A stretch of 64,000 nt of DNA from an uncultured Clostridia bacterium (GTDB lineage Bacteria; Bacillota; Clostridia; UBA1381): positions 48,854 to 112,853 of the forward strand of contig CANRKO010000006.1 of the NCBI GenBank assembly GCA_947631235.1. The letters are read 5' to 3'. A program made the position numbers and the translations under genes. This document shows positions 45,250 through 54,785 of the stretch, in pieces (the first letter of the stretch is position 1; each line of letters starts with the position of its first letter). Below the pieces are notes generated by a model that had not been told where the DNA came from, made no database searches, and was given only the letters and a program-made list of their open reading frames with translations.

Positions 45250-47079
45250 TTATTCGCCGACCTTATACGACACCTCTCTGTACACCTTGCCACACATTGT
45301 AAAGTCGGGTATGCCGCCCTCGATTTGTCTGTCGGAAAAATGACGCGTCCTGCCTCTGTACCAAAGCGTGCCGTCCGTTTTTATGATATAAAGCGCGCCG
45401 TCGTATATGTAATCGCGCACGTCCTCCGCGACCTTCGTCGGCGTTAAAACGTTGTCGCCGCCGTCTTTGTCGATAACTCCCGCGTTATTCGCGCCCCACG
45501 CGTACAAGTCGCCGTTTTCCTTAAGCGCGAGCACGACCTCCGAACCCGCGCTGCACGAAACAAATCCGTCGCCCATTTTAACTCCTGTGTCATGCAGGAA
45601 TCTGATGTAATCTATGCCGTTGTCCCGCGTCTCGACAACGCCCTTCTCGCCGTTATAGCTTACTCCGAGCACGTACACCGAGCCGTCGTTTTTAATGTAC
45701 GCCATCGTCAGACCGTCGCCGCTCGACACATATGACACGTCGTCGGCGCACTTTACCGGCGCGGACAAATCCTCGCCGTCGATCCAGCCGTAGCCGAGCG
45801 CCTTTTTGGAATTTGAGCGGTAAACCCACGCGCTGCCGTCGTTTTTGAGGTATATCACGTAGCTTTCGCCGTCGAACGCTTTAACGTCCGTGTCAACGAC
45901 GCGCGGCGCGTTTCCGTCGTGCATATCCTCATAAAGCGTGCCGTTTTCTATGTACTTGTCGCTGTCCGTGTCGGACTCGGAAACAGCCACGGCATGAACG
46001 TAATCGGGTCCGTAGGGGAGAGTGTACGCCGTACCGTCCTCGGTCACAGCGTTTGCGCCGTAATCGCCCGCAAATCGGTCAAACTTCGGCAGACCGTCCT
46101 CCGGCTCTATGTTGTAATCGCCGTCGGTAACGGTCGTATATTCGTATATGTCGGTGTTTTTGATGCCGTAGAGATAGCCGTCGTCCGTCTGCGCGCGGCA
46201 CTCCGTTCCCGTTGCGCGCTCGACGCTGTCGGAATACGTTTTGCCGTAGTCAAGCGTGGATATGCAGCAGTAAAGAGTGTCGGGATTCATGTGGTAATCG
46301 CTGTACGAGACGCTGTAATTTACCTTCGTGTTGCCCGCTCCGCGGTCGATGTACGTTCCGAGACTGCTGCCGCGTATGACCTCGTACGTGCCGTCGGTGC
46401 GGTAGATACCGTCCTTTTCGCCGGCGGTAAAATGCGCGGTCGTCACGATATTATTCACCCTGTCCCCGTCCGCGCTCTTGTCGGTCATAACGCCTATACC
46501 GTCAGGCTTGCCGTCCTTCACCTGACCGTGATACGTCACGCCGTCGGAAAGCGTCAGGTCGGTCATACCCTCCGCGACGCTCAGCTCGTCGTCGAGACGC
46601 TTGGATATAACGTCGATACTCGCGAGACGCTTATTGTCGTCGTAATTTACATACGCAACGCTTTCTAGGTCGCGGAACTTTACGAGCGTTTCGCCGTCGA
46701 TGTTGCAGGCGTGTATCTCCGCGCCGTTTACGTATGTTTTTATGTCCGTGGAATACACATCGTATAATTTCTGATTGAACGGTATGTCCGCTTTTTTCGT
46801 GTTTATTTCCTCGGCGGACGGTATCGTTCTCGCCGCGCTGTCGTCGGGCGTGATTTTGAGCGTGCGTGCGTTTTCGTCCCACGCGACGTCAAAGCCGTAG
46901 CCGCGCAAGTCCTCCGCTTTTATGTATGTGCTGTCGGATATGTTGTACGATTTTATAGGACAGCCGTCTATCAGCGCGCCGATGTCGGTCGTGTACACCG
47001 CGCCGATTATTTCCGCACGCGCCGCTATGCCGCCGAATACGCATATTGCAGCCGCGGCGGTAATAAGCAGTTTTTTCAT
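45250..47079 (-). CDS. Secreted stalk-domain protein with MORN-like and RCC1-like segments
   Basis: 609 residues. Signal peptide (LLITAAAAICVFGGIAARA), then two copies of a copper-amine-oxidase-N/stalk-type domain (IGALIDGCPIKSYNISDSTY..; DIKTYVNGAEIHACNIDGET..). A short MORN-like pair follows (VTYHGQVKDGKPDGIGVM). The C-terminal half has RCC1/propeller-type strands (VLALKENGDLYAWGANN; GTLWYRGR). It is probably displayed on the cell surface; no enzyme active site is recognised. Monocistronic, with its own promoter and terminator. Confidence 0.8.
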   Translation of the reverse strand: MKKLLITAAAAICVFGGIAARAEIIGAVYTTDIGALIDGCPIKSYNISDSTYIKAEDLRGYGFDVAWDENARTLKITPDDSAARTIPSAEEINTKKADIPFNQKLYDVYSTDIKTYVNGAEIHACNIDGETLVKFRDLESVAYVNYDDNKRLASIDVISKRLDDELSVAEGMTDLTLSDGVTYHGQVKDGKPDGIGVMTDKSADGDRVNNIVTTAHFTAGEKDGIYRTDGTYEVIRGSSLGTYIDRGAGNTKVNYSVSYSDYHMNPDTLYCCISTLDYGKTYSDSVERATGTECRAQTDDGYLYGIKNTDIYEYTTVTDGDYNIEPEDGLPKFDRFAGDYGANAVTEDGTAYTLPYGPDYVHAVAVSESDTDSDKYIENGTLYEDMHDGNAPRVVDTDVKAFDGESYVIYLKNDGSAWVYRSNSKKALGYGWIDGEDLSAPVKCADDVSYVSSGDGLTMAYIKNDGSVYVLGVSYNGEKGVVETRDNGIDYIRFLHDTGVKMGDGFVSCSAGSEVVLALKENGDLYAWGANNAGVIDKDGGDNVLTPTKVAEDVRDYIYDGALYIIKTDGTLWYRGRTRHFSDRQIEGGIPDFTMCGKVYREVSYKVGE

Positions 47080-47117
47080 TGTGATGCACCTCTCTAAAGT
47101 TATAATGCGTTATAGTT

Positions 47118-47146
47118 ATTGTAACATACGTTGACACGTTTGTAAA
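47118..47146 (-). promoter_or_regulatory. Promoter of the stalk/RCC1 gene
   Basis: Minus strand TTTACA, 17-nt spacer, TACAAT. Confidence 0.6.
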
Positions 47147-47163
47147 TATGTTTTTGTAATTTG

Positions 47164-47404
47164 CGGACGGATAATATCCGCCCCTACGGAAACGGGACGT
47201 CGAGGGCGCCGTCCCCTACACCTGTAATTTTGAAATTGTGCGTCGTAGGGGCTGGCGCCCCGACAGCCCGCGGGCGACCGCAAGGGTCGCCCCTACGAAA
47301 GCCTCCCCTACTAGGGGAGGTGGCGCCGCAGGCGTCGGAGGGGTTTTGTTTGATATAAACCCCTCAGTCACACTTCGTGTGACAGCTCCCCTATTAGGGG
47401 AGCC
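47164..47404. repeat. REP/BIME-like palindromic repeat cluster 5
   Basis: GTAG-type hairpins at the left (GGACGGATAATATCCGCCCC, GGGCGCC/GGCGCCC and GGGCGACCGCAAGGGTCGCC variants), then a B unit (GCCTCCCCTACTAGGGGAGG, GGCGCCGCAGGCG, GGAGGGGTTT) and an A unit (AAACCCCTCAG, GTCACAC/GTGTGAC, CTCCCCTAT..). B-then-A order as in clusters 1 and 3. Confidence 0.85.
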
Positions 47405-47437
47405 TTCCGTTACCCCGCCGTATTTTATATATTTTTG

Positions 47438-47466
47438 TTGTAATTTTTCTTTTTTTATGATAAGAT
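47438..47466 (+). promoter_or_regulatory. Promoter of the DUF5662 gene
   Basis: TTGTAA, 17-nt spacer, TAAGAT, about 40 nt before the start and directly after repeat cluster 5. Confidence 0.5.
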
Positions 47467-47504
47467 ATATACTGACGTAGAATTTTTTTAGAAAGGCAAT
47501 TCAT

Positions 47505-48026
47505 ATGCTGCACTTTATAAAACATTTCCGCACGATAACGCGCCACAGGCACAAAGTAATATACCACTGCATGAAGTGCGGTATATTCTGGCAGGGTCTT
47601 CGGCACGATTTATCGAAATACTCGCCCACGGAATTTCTGCCGGGCGCGCGGTTCTACCTCGGCGACAGAAGTCCGACGGAAGCGGAGCGGCGCGAATACG
47701 GCTACTCGATGGCGTGGATACACCACAAAGGACGCAACAAGCACCATTTCGAATACTGGACGGACTATAACAACCAAACACACCGTATGGAGGCTGTCGA
47801 AATGCCGCTTAGATATGTGAAAGAGATGTTTTGCGACCGCGTAGCCGCGGGCAAAATATATCAGGGCGACAACTACACCGACCACAACCCGATAGACTAC
47901 TTCGAAAAGGGCAACGCGAAAAACCTCATGCACCCGAAAACAGCCGCGCTTTTGGAAAGCTGGCTGCGTATGCTTCTTGACGAGGGCGAGGAAAAAACCT
48001 TCGCGTACATAAAATCACTCAAGTAA
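47505..48026 (+). CDS. DUF5662-family protein
   Basis: 173 residues. GLRHDLSKYSPTEF, then YSMAWIHHKGRNKHHFEYW and a DNYTDHNPIDYFEKG segment. The conserved His/Asp pattern (HDLSKYS, HHKGRNKHH) looks like a metal-binding HD-type core. This family, which I know as DUF5662, is frequent in gut Firmicutes and has no established function. It starts 16 nt ahead of the cardiolipin synthase gene. Confidence 0.82.
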   Translation: MLHFIKHFRTITRHRHKVIYHCMKCGIFWQGLRHDLSKYSPTEFLPGARFYLGDRSPTEAERREYGYSMAWIHHKGRNKHHFEYWTDYNNQTHRMEAVEMPLRYVKEMFCDRVAAGKIYQGDNYTDHNPIDYFEKGNAKNLMHPKTAALLESWLRMLLDEGEEKTFAYIKSLK

Positions 48027-48041
48027 AGGATATAAAAGCAA

Positions 48042-49577
48042 ATGAAAAAGCTTAACCGACTTCTTTATTCAAATAAGCTTTGCGCGCTTGTTATGCTGCT
48101 GCTACAGATAACGGCTTTTGTTTTCATGTATATATGGATTTCGGACTACTCGGGCGTTCTCATCGGCTTCACGACCGTTTTCAGCGCGGTGCTCATAATT
48201 ATCGAGGTCAACCGCGAGAGCGAGCCGACGTTTCAAATGACGTGGGTACTGCTGATAGCGATTTTCCCCGTGTTCGGCGGACTTTTGTACCTGTTCATGC
48301 GGATGCGAACGGTCGCGTGGAACATCAAGGACGACTACGACAATATTCACGAAGCTAATATGCTCTACCTCGAAAAGGACGCGGAGCTTGAAAAACGTCT
48401 CGACACCATGGACAGACGCGAGAGCGATTTTGTGAGGTACCTCGAAAAGTACGGCGGTTCGCCCGCTTATGAGGAAACGACGGTTCAGTATTACCCGTCG
48501 GGAAAACGGATGTACGAGGATATGAAGCGAGAGCTTATGCGCGCGGAAAAGTTCATATTTATGGAGTTTTTCATCATAAACACCACGAGCCGTATGTGGT
48601 CGGAGATACTCGACATACTCCGCGCGAAGGCGAGACAGGGCGTTGAGGTAAGGGTTCTCTACGACGCTATGGGCTGCATCACGACCATGCCGCGCCACTA
48701 TGACGAATACCTCGGACGGCTCGGCATACACGCGCGTATATTTTCGCCCATCGTGCCGCTCATATCAACGCACCAGAACAACCGCGACCACCGCAAAATA
48801 CTTGTCGTGGACGGCGACTGCGCGTTTTCGGGCGGTATAAATATCGCGGACGAATATATAGGGGAGAAGGTTCGTTTCGGACACTGGAAGGACACGGGCT
48901 TTATGATGCGCGGCAAGGGCGTCGCGGGCTTTACGTCGATGTTCCTCGATATGTGGAACGTGAACAGCGACAAAATCGAGGACGGCGGGAAATACATTCT
49001 GTCCTCGTCGGGCAGTGAAGCCCAAGCGGAGGGGTTCGTAGTGCCGTTCTCCGACGCGCCGTTCTCCGACATGCAGATAGGCAAACGCGCTTATTTGCAC
49101 AACCTCGAAAGCGCGACCGATTACGTGTATATAATGACGCCGTACCTCGTTATCGACAACGAGATGTACGAGAGCATGAAGTACGCGGCGCAGAGGGGCG
49201 TGGACGTTAAAATAATCATGCCCCACATTCCCGACAAGGCTTACGCGCTGTACCTGGCGCGGACGTATTACAAGGAGCTTTTGAGGGCGGGCATAGAAAT
49301 TTACGAGTACACGCCGGGCTTCGTTCACTCAAAAATATCGGTGAGCGACGGCAGACGCGCGATAGTCGGCACGATAAATCACGACTACCGCAGCCTGTAT
49401 CTGCATTACGAGTGCGCGGCGTACATGATGAATATGCCGGCGATAATCGACATCGAGCGCGATTTCAAGGACACGCTCGAAAAATGCCAAAAAATAACCG
49501 TGGAGGACTTAAAGAAATTCAAGATAACATCGCGGCTCATAGGTCACGTAACTCGGCTTGTCGCGCCGCTTATCTAA
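48042..49577 (+). CDS. cls: Cardiolipin synthase (PLD superfamily)
   Basis: 511 residues. Two N-terminal membrane helices (ALVMLLLQITAFVFMYIW; VLIGFTTVFSAVLIIIE), then the PLDNF linker (WVLLIAIFPVFGGLLYLFMR) and two phospholipase-D motifs: HRKILVVDGDCAFSGGIN and HSKISVSDGRRAIVGTIN. Joins two phosphatidylglycerols to cardiolipin. Followed after 16 nt by nadE. Confidence 0.95.
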   Translation: MKKLNRLLYSNKLCALVMLLLQITAFVFMYIWISDYSGVLIGFTTVFSAVLIIIEVNRESEPTFQMTWVLLIAIFPVFGGLLYLFMRMRTVAWNIKDDYDNIHEANMLYLEKDAELEKRLDTMDRRESDFVRYLEKYGGSPAYEETTVQYYPSGKRMYEDMKRELMRAEKFIFMEFFIINTTSRMWSEILDILRAKARQGVEVRVLYDAMGCITTMPRHYDEYLGRLGIHARIFSPIVPLISTHQNNRDHRKILVVDGDCAFSGGINIADEYIGEKVRFGHWKDTGFMMRGKGVAGFTSMFLDMWNVNSDKIEDGGKYILSSSGSEAQAEGFVVPFSDAPFSDMQIGKRAYLHNLESATDYVYIMTPYLVIDNEMYESMKYAAQRGVDVKIIMPHIPDKAYALYLARTYYKELLRAGIEIYEYTPGFVHSKISVSDGRRAIVGTINHDYRSLYLHYECAAYMMNMPAIIDIERDFKDTLEKCQKITVEDLKKFKITSRLIGHVTRLVAPLI

Positions 49578-49593
49578 AACGGAGGTAATCAAA

Positions 49594-50325
49594 ATGACAG
49601 ATTGGGAAAAGGTAAAAAACGACTGCGTGGAATGGGTACGCGGATTTTTTGAGGAGAACGGCAAGGGCTGCAATGCCGTTGTCGGAATATCGGGCGGTAA
49701 GGACAGCTCGGTCACGGCGGCGATATGCGCCGAGGCTCTCGGTAAGGACAGGGTCATAGGCGTGCTTATGCCGTGCGGCGAGCAGAAGGACATTGACGCG
49801 GCGTACACGCTTGTGAACCACCTCGGTATAAAGCATTACGTCGTCAACATAAAGGACGCGGTTGACGGCTTGCTCGGCAGTATGCCCGAGGATATGGAAA
49901 TTTCAAATCAGACGCGCGTGAATTTGCCCGCGAGAATAAGAATGGCGACGCTTTACGCCGTGTCGCAGAGCAATAACGGCAGGGTCGCGAACACGTGTAA
50001 CCTCTCCGAGGACTGGGTCGGCTACTCCACGCGCTACGGCGACGCGGCGGGTGATTTTTCGCCGCTTGCGCACCTCACCGTCACGGAGGTCAGGACGATA
50101 GGAAATATTCTCGGTCTGCCGCCGTCGCTCGTGAACAAGGTTCCGACCGACGGTCTAAGCGGTAAAACCGATGAGGACAACCTCGGTTTTACCTACGCGG
50201 AACTCGACAGATATATACGCACCGGCGAAATCGACGACGCGGATAAAAAAGCGCTTATCGACACAAAGCATAAAAATAATCTGTTTAAACTTCAGCTTAT
50301 GCCAAGCTTTGAACCCGAATTATAA
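49594..50325 (+). CDS. nadE: NH3-dependent NAD+ synthase
   Basis: 243 residues. PP-loop VGISGGKDSSVTAAI, NTCNLSEDWVGYSTRYGDAA, and NKVPTDGLSGKTDEDNLGF are the family signatures. There is no glutaminase domain, so it is the ammonia-using form. ATG 49594 follows GGAGG by 8 nt; the upstream frame lies in cls. Confidence 0.96.
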   Translation: MTDWEKVKNDCVEWVRGFFEENGKGCNAVVGISGGKDSSVTAAICAEALGKDRVIGVLMPCGEQKDIDAAYTLVNHLGIKHYVVNIKDAVDGLLGSMPEDMEISNQTRVNLPARIRMATLYAVSQSNNGRVANTCNLSEDWVGYSTRYGDAAGDFSPLAHLTVTEVRTIGNILGLPPSLVNKVPTDGLSGKTDEDNLGFTYAELDRYIRTGEIDDADKKALIDTKHKNNLFKLQLMPSFEPEL

Positions 50326-50329
50326 AAAT

Positions 50330-50368
50330 CCGCGGCAAACGAGTTTTCGTTTGCCGCGGTTCTTTTTT
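50330..50368 (+). terminator. Bidirectional terminator between nadE and yifB
   Basis: CCGCGGCAAACGA / TCGTTTGCCGCGG, 13-bp perfect stem with T-runs outward on both strands. Confidence 0.92.
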
Positions 50369-51906
50369 TATTCAAAATATTTTCTGTCAAGGCTGCGGTA
50401 CTGTATCGCTTCGGCGATATGCGCCGCTTTTATGTTTTCGCTGCCTTCGAGGTCGGCGATTGTACGCGCGACCTTCAAAATTCTGCCGTGCGCGCGTGCG
50501 CTCAGACCGAGGTTGTCGAACGCGGCTTTGAGCATGGCGTTGCTCTCATCGTCAAGCGGACAGTATTTCTGCAGCATGCCCGCGTCAAGCTGTGAATTTG
50601 AGTATATGCTTAAATCCCTGTACCGTTCGAGCTGAACCTTGCGCGCCCTGTTCACGCGTTTTTTAACGTCCGCGCTCGTCTCACCGTTCGCAGTGGAACT
50701 CAAATCGTCGTAATCGACGTTCGGTACCTCGACCTGTATGTCAATCCTGTCGAGCAGCGGACCGGAGATTTTGCTGCGGTATCGGTTTATCTGCGCGGGC
50801 GTACACGTACACTGTCTGCGCGTGTCGCCGAGGTAGCCGCACTTGCACGGGTTCATCGACGCTATCAGCATGATGTTGCACGGGTATGTGAGCGTCGCGT
50901 TCACGCGTGATATTGTGACAACGCCGTCCTCAAGCGGCTGACGCATTATTTCAAGCGTCGAGCGGCTGAATTCGGGCAGCTCGTCGAGGAACAGTATACC
51001 GTTGTGCGCGAGCGACAGTTCGCCCGAGCGCGGCACCGTTCCTCCGCCCGACAGTCCGACAGCCGAGATGGTGTGGTGCGGACTGCGGAACGGCCGTTTT
51101 AATATGAGTGGCTCGTCCTTGCTCAAAAGTCCGGCTATGGAATGTACCTTCGTGACCTCCAGCGCCTCGTCGAACGTGAGGTCGGGCAGTATCGACGGCA
51201 TACGCTGCGCGAGCATTGTTTTACCAGTGCCGGGACTGCCGATAAGGAGTACGTTGTGGTTGCCGGCGGCGGCTATCTCAAGCGCGCGCTTGACGTTCTC
51301 CTGTCCCTTAACATCGCAGAAATCAAGCACCGACGCGGCAGACCGCGCGAAATATTCCGTAAGGTCAACGGTGTGGCGCGGTATTTTTTTATTGCCTTCA
51401 AAATGATTGCACAGATCTTCGAGCGATTTTACGGGGTAGACGTTCACGCCGTCTATAACAGCCGCCTCGTCGGCGTTTTCGGCGGGTACGAACATCTCGG
51501 TAAAGCCCTCTCTGTACGCGGATATGACCATCGGCAGCACGCCGTTTATACCGTTTACCGTGCCGTCGAGCGACAACTCGCCGAGGAATACGCATTTTTT
51601 TATGTAATTGCCGTCCGCCGTGAACCTGTCCATAGCGCTCAGAATCGAGACAGCCATAGGCAGGTCGTAGCCCGAGCCTTCCTTTCTCTGCGCCGCAGGC
51701 GCGAGGTTGATTATTATGCGCCGTGCCGGAAATTTAAAGCCCGTGTTTTTGATTGCGGAACGCACGCGTTCTTTCGCCTCCTTGACGGCGGCGTCGGGCA
51801 GTCCGACTATGTCAAACGCGGGCATACCGTTTGAAATATCCGTTTCGACCGTCACGGGAAAGCCGTCTATCCCTGCCAGACCTCGCGAGTAAACATTTGA
51901 TAACAT
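50368..51906 (-). CDS. YifB/ComM-family Mg-chelatase-like AAA ATPase
   Basis: 512 residues. N-terminal Lon-protease-like domain (FDIVGLPDAAVKEAKERVRS; YDLPMAVSILSA), Walker A LIGSPGTGKTMLAQRMP, Walker B GILFLDELPEFSR, and a C-terminal domain with CTCTPAQINRYRSKISGPLL. ComM members are hexameric helicases aiding branch migration in natural transformation; the role in this organism is inferred. Confidence 0.92.
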   Translation of the reverse strand: MLSNVYSRGLAGIDGFPVTVETDISNGMPAFDIVGLPDAAVKEAKERVRSAIKNTGFKFPARRIIINLAPAAQRKEGSGYDLPMAVSILSAMDRFTADGNYIKKCVFLGELSLDGTVNGINGVLPMVISAYREGFTEMFVPAENADEAAVIDGVNVYPVKSLEDLCNHFEGNKKIPRHTVDLTEYFARSAASVLDFCDVKGQENVKRALEIAAAGNHNVLLIGSPGTGKTMLAQRMPSILPDLTFDEALEVTKVHSIAGLLSKDEPLILKRPFRSPHHTISAVGLSGGGTVPRSGELSLAHNGILFLDELPEFSRSTLEIMRQPLEDGVVTISRVNATLTYPCNIMLIASMNPCKCGYLGDTRRQCTCTPAQINRYRSKISGPLLDRIDIQVEVPNVDYDDLSSTANGETSADVKKRVNRARKVQLERYRDLSIYSNSQLDAGMLQKYCPLDDESNAMLKAAFDNLGLSARAHGRILKVARTIADLEGSENIKAAHIAEAIQYRSLDRKYFE

Positions 51907-51917
51907 AATTTCCTCCG

Positions 51918-52424
51918 TTAATTTTCATTTGTGGATTTCCTTCGGCTGAACACAAAGAGTTTCATTGCCGCGAACGTTATCGGCGTTCCTATGATCGCCG
52001 CGAATATGTAAGCGGTGGTGCGGTGCAGCCCGAAAGCCGTAAATATGAATACGAAAATATATTGAAATACGAAATTCGGTATATAGCTCAGCGGAAATTT
52101 GATAAATCTTCGCAGCGTCGGCTTAACGTGGAAGGTGTATTTCGAGTTCAGGAAGAACGACGTTACGATGCTTATTATATATCCGCATATGAAGTTTGCG
52201 TTTGTGTGCGCGGCAAGTATTCTGTACGCGTTGCCGGGCGGCAGAAAGCGCATGGTCAGCACGTCCAGGAGCGTGGCTGACGCTACGGAAATGACCGTGT
52301 TTATAATGCCCATAAGCATAAAGGTCAGAAACTGAACGGTCAGAAACGGACGCACCGTTCGCATCGCGCGCGGGGAAATGTGGTTTTCCAGCCGTACGCG
52401 GAGATCCGACAAGACCTTATCCAT
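51918..52424 (-). CDS. GtrA-family membrane protein
   Basis: 168 residues with four membrane helices. QFLTFMLMGIINTVISVASA and SFFLNSKYTF are the conserved GtrA features. Such proteins are thought to move lipid-linked sugars across the membrane or aid cell-surface glycan synthesis. No glycosyltransferase is adjacent. It precedes yifB by 11 nt. Confidence 0.88.
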   Translation of the reverse strand: MDKVLSDLRVRLENHISPRAMRTVRPFLTVQFLTFMLMGIINTVISVASATLLDVLTMRFLPPGNAYRILAAHTNANFICGYIISIVTSFFLNSKYTFHVKPTLRRFIKFPLSYIPNFVFQYIFVFIFTAFGLHRTTAYIFAAIIGTPITFAAMKLFVFSRRKSTNEN

Positions 52425-52542
52425 GCAAGACCACCCTTTCGCAGATATATAAATACATTATATACCAAAAAAGCAATAAAAACAATAGCTTTTTTTGTCG
52501 GAATATGACATCGGAATTAAATTAAAATAATTCGTAAAAATA

Positions 52543-52571
52543 TTGACATTTTCGTCTCGCTATGGTAAAAT
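52543..52571 (+). promoter_or_regulatory. Promoter of the initiator tRNA gene
   Basis: TTGACA, 17-nt spacer, TAAAAT. Confidence 0.8.
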
Positions 52572-52602
52572 ATATAAGCACCGTAAAGGTGAAACGCTAT
52601 AT

Positions 52603-52678
<76 letters not shown>

Positions 52679-52685
52679 TACCGAG

Positions 52686-52725
52686 TGTTCTTACAGGATT
52701 TAAAACTGTAAGAACATTCTTTTTT
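52686..52725 (+). terminator. Terminator of the initiator tRNA
   Basis: TGTTCTTACAG / CTGTAAGAACA, 11-bp perfect stem followed by TTCTTTTTT. Confidence 0.88.
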
Positions 52726-52764
52726 GTTTTTTAAAGCAACATTTGTCAGAATAAATGATGATTG

Positions 52765-53070
52765 TCAAGATTTTTCGTTTAATTTTATAAATTCATTTAC
52801 GGTATTGGAAATAATGGCAATTTGTTCGTCCGTCAATTTTTCGACGTTAATGGTTTTTTGTCTGTCAAGATTAAGAAGGTAGTCTGTACTAACGCCAAAT
52901 TCGGTTGAAATTTTTATAAGCATATCAAGACTGGGCAGGCGTAAATCCTGCTCATAGCTTGAAATAAGGCTTTTCGTAACCGATAATTTATCAGCCAGCG
53001 CTTGTTGACTATAATTTTTGCTTTGCCGCAGCGTTTTTAGTTTTACGGAAAAATCATTCATCAATGGCAT
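52765..53070 (-). CDS. XRE-family HTH repressor of the lipid cassette
   Basis: 101 residues. Helix-turn-helix at ~20-60: SQQALADKLSVTKSLISSYE then LRLPSLDMLIKISTEFGVST. The remaining C terminus is a short helical tail (TDEQIAIISNTVNEFIKL). ATG 53070 follows AGGAG by 8 nt. The gene is AT-rich compared with those before 52.4 kb. It is divergent from the three-gene cassette, and an inverted repeat lies over its own start region, so it probably represses both directions. Confidence 0.88.
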   Translation of the reverse strand: MPLMNDFSVKLKTLRQSKNYSQQALADKLSVTKSLISSYEQDLRLPSLDMLIKISTEFGVSTDYLLNLDRQKTINVEKLTDEQIAIISNTVNEFIKLNEKS

Positions 53071-53088
53071 TTGTAACACTCCTATCAT

Positions 53089-53121
53089 ACTTATAGTGTA
53101 CCCTGATAGTAAACTATAAGT
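53089..53121. promoter_or_regulatory. Probable XRE operator (inverted repeat)
   Basis: ACTTATAG, 17 nt, CTATAAGT: perfect 8-bp halves centred two helical turns apart, between the repressor start and the cassette promoter. Confidence 0.65.
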
Positions 53122-53143
53122 AGTATATTAGTATCTATTTTAG

Positions 53144-53172
53144 TTGACAATTATTTTTGGATATGGTATAAT
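53144..53172 (+). promoter_or_regulatory. Promoter of the lipid cassette
   Basis: TTGACA, 17-nt spacer, TATAAT: exact consensus. Confidence 0.85.
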
Positions 53173-53210
53173 CCCATATGAGTTATTAAGATTACAGGTG
53201 GAAATTTTTG

Positions 53211-53819
53211 ATGAGTGCAGATAAACAAAAGAAAATATATATCGTATTAAGCAATAATCACACATCAGTCGGCAGGATAGTATGTTTGCGTCAAAAGCTG
53301 CAATTCGGCAGGAAAGACATAGGAGCGCGGTATTCACACGCATCATTGTCATTGGATGCAACGCTTCAAAATATGTTATCATTTGCCCGAAAAAGAATAC
53401 ATAACCCGTTTGTGGCGGGACTGGTACAGGAAAGCATTGCATCGGGACTGTTCGCATTAAAACCTACACAAAGCCGTATTGCCGTCATTTGTCTTGATGT
53501 TTCAAGTGAGCAATACGATAAGCTGGCAGTGCGAATGAATGAGTATTGGAATAAAAGAAGTGAGTATAAATACAATACGCGTGTGCTGATACGTATTTTG
53601 CTGCATGGACGCGATAAAAAGCGTTATGAGGATAAAAAGTCGTTTTTCTGCTCACAGTGGGTTGAGGACATTTTACGTGAGTGCGGAATGGATATTTTTG
53701 CCGATGAGGAATTATATACGGTAAGTCCGGCAGATTTTTACCATAAACTGTCGGATTATATTGTTTATGAAGGATTGACAAAGGAGTATTCAGGCGATGC
53801 CCGGACCGAAAACACATGA
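53211..53819 (+). CDS. Permuted papain-fold (NlpC/P60-LRAT-like) hydrolase
   Basis: 202 residues, no signal peptide. The order of catalytic residues is His first (His43 in RYSHASLSLD) and Cys late (Cys147 in FFCSQWVEDIL), the hallmark of circularly permuted papain folds (YiiX/LRAT type). IYIVLSNNHTSVGRIVCL and FARKRIHNPFVAGLVQE match a clostridial group of such proteins. Permuted members include lipid acyltransferases and phospholipases as well as peptidases; the lipid-gene neighbours favour a lipid substrate. It overlaps the next gene by 23 nt. Confidence 0.78.
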   Translation: MSADKQKKIYIVLSNNHTSVGRIVCLRQKLQFGRKDIGARYSHASLSLDATLQNMLSFARKRIHNPFVAGLVQESIASGLFALKPTQSRIAVICLDVSSEQYDKLAVRMNEYWNKRSEYKYNTRVLIRILLHGRDKKRYEDKKSFFCSQWVEDILRECGMDIFADEELYTVSPADFYHKLSDYIVYEGLTKEYSGDARTENT

Positions 53820-54765
53820 TATATTTTATAAACAGCTAAAGCCGCTTATTAACAAAGCGGTTCTCGATATGCTGCCGCATTATGATGATTACAGTGTTTT
53901 CGCGCAGGGACATGATTTGCTGATTTATTATGATTTTTATAAAATATTCAGCACAAAACGTCTTGAAAACAATCTGCGGTACTCGGACAAATTGCAGGAA
54001 TTTTATTTTCCCGAATTTGTGTATAATTACGTGAAGTATACACAGGAAAGCAATAATAATCAGAACGAACAAGTCAGGCTGTTCCTTTACGGATATATCG
54101 GTCATCATATTCTGGACGCATACACCCATCCGTTGATAATTTATTTTTCCGGCGACCATATGCGTGACAAGAACAATCCGACATGGCGTCATGGGATAAT
54201 GGAGAATTTGCTTGACGTACACCTTATGAAAGCTGCGGAAAATAAAAATCCGAGAAATTATGTCGTACATAAAGATTTTTCGATAGACGAAAAGAATTTG
54301 TCACCGGAATTAAAAGCGGTTTTGGATGCAAGCCTAGGGGAAACTTACGGATTTCAAAACGGCGGTGAAATCTTTTGTAAGGCTATGAGGCAGATCAAGC
54401 TGTTTGTGCGGATTTTCAAATACGATCCGACAGGGGCAAAGCGTGTTGTATTTGACATATTAGATCCGTTTTTGAAAGGAACGGCGGCGTTTTCATATAA
54501 TCGTGATGATACGGAAGTGCAGCCGCTTTTAAATGACCGTCATGCAATATGGCAAAATCCGATGAGCGGCGTGACTTCCCATAAGTCGTTTACGGAACTG
54601 TACGAGGACGCTCTAAGGATAACTGCCGATATAATAAATAATTTGGATTATGTTTGGCGGTGCGGCATGGTAGAATGGGGATTTATTAAATCCATTATCC
54701 CTAATATGGCGTCAACACATGGACTGGAATGTGGACAGCGGCTTGAAATAAATTATAAAAAATAA
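53797..54765 (+). CDS. Zinc-dependent phospholipase C family protein
   Basis: 322 residues. Histidine/aspartate motifs of the family: PGPKTHDIFYKQL at the start, FAQGHDLLIYY, YIGHHILDAYTHPLI and RHGIMENLLD, together giving a zinc-binding helical bundle. No signal peptide is visible, unlike secreted toxins of this fold, so it may act on the inner face of the membrane. ATG 53797 lies inside the upstream gene; AGGAG is at 53781-53785. It is followed after 20 nt by plsC. Confidence 0.85.
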   Translation: MPGPKTHDIFYKQLKPLINKAVLDMLPHYDDYSVFAQGHDLLIYYDFYKIFSTKRLENNLRYSDKLQEFYFPEFVYNYVKYTQESNNNQNEQVRLFLYGYIGHHILDAYTHPLIIYFSGDHMRDKNNPTWRHGIMENLLDVHLMKAAENKNPRNYVVHKDFSIDEKNLSPELKAVLDASLGETYGFQNGGEIFCKAMRQIKLFVRIFKYDPTGAKRVVFDILDPFLKGTAAFSYNRDDTEVQPLLNDRHAIWQNPMSGVTSHKSFTELYEDALRITADIINNLDYVWRCGMVEWGFIKSIIPNMASTHGLECGQRLEINYKK

Positions 54766-54785
54766 CTGTAATGGAGGTGTAAGAT

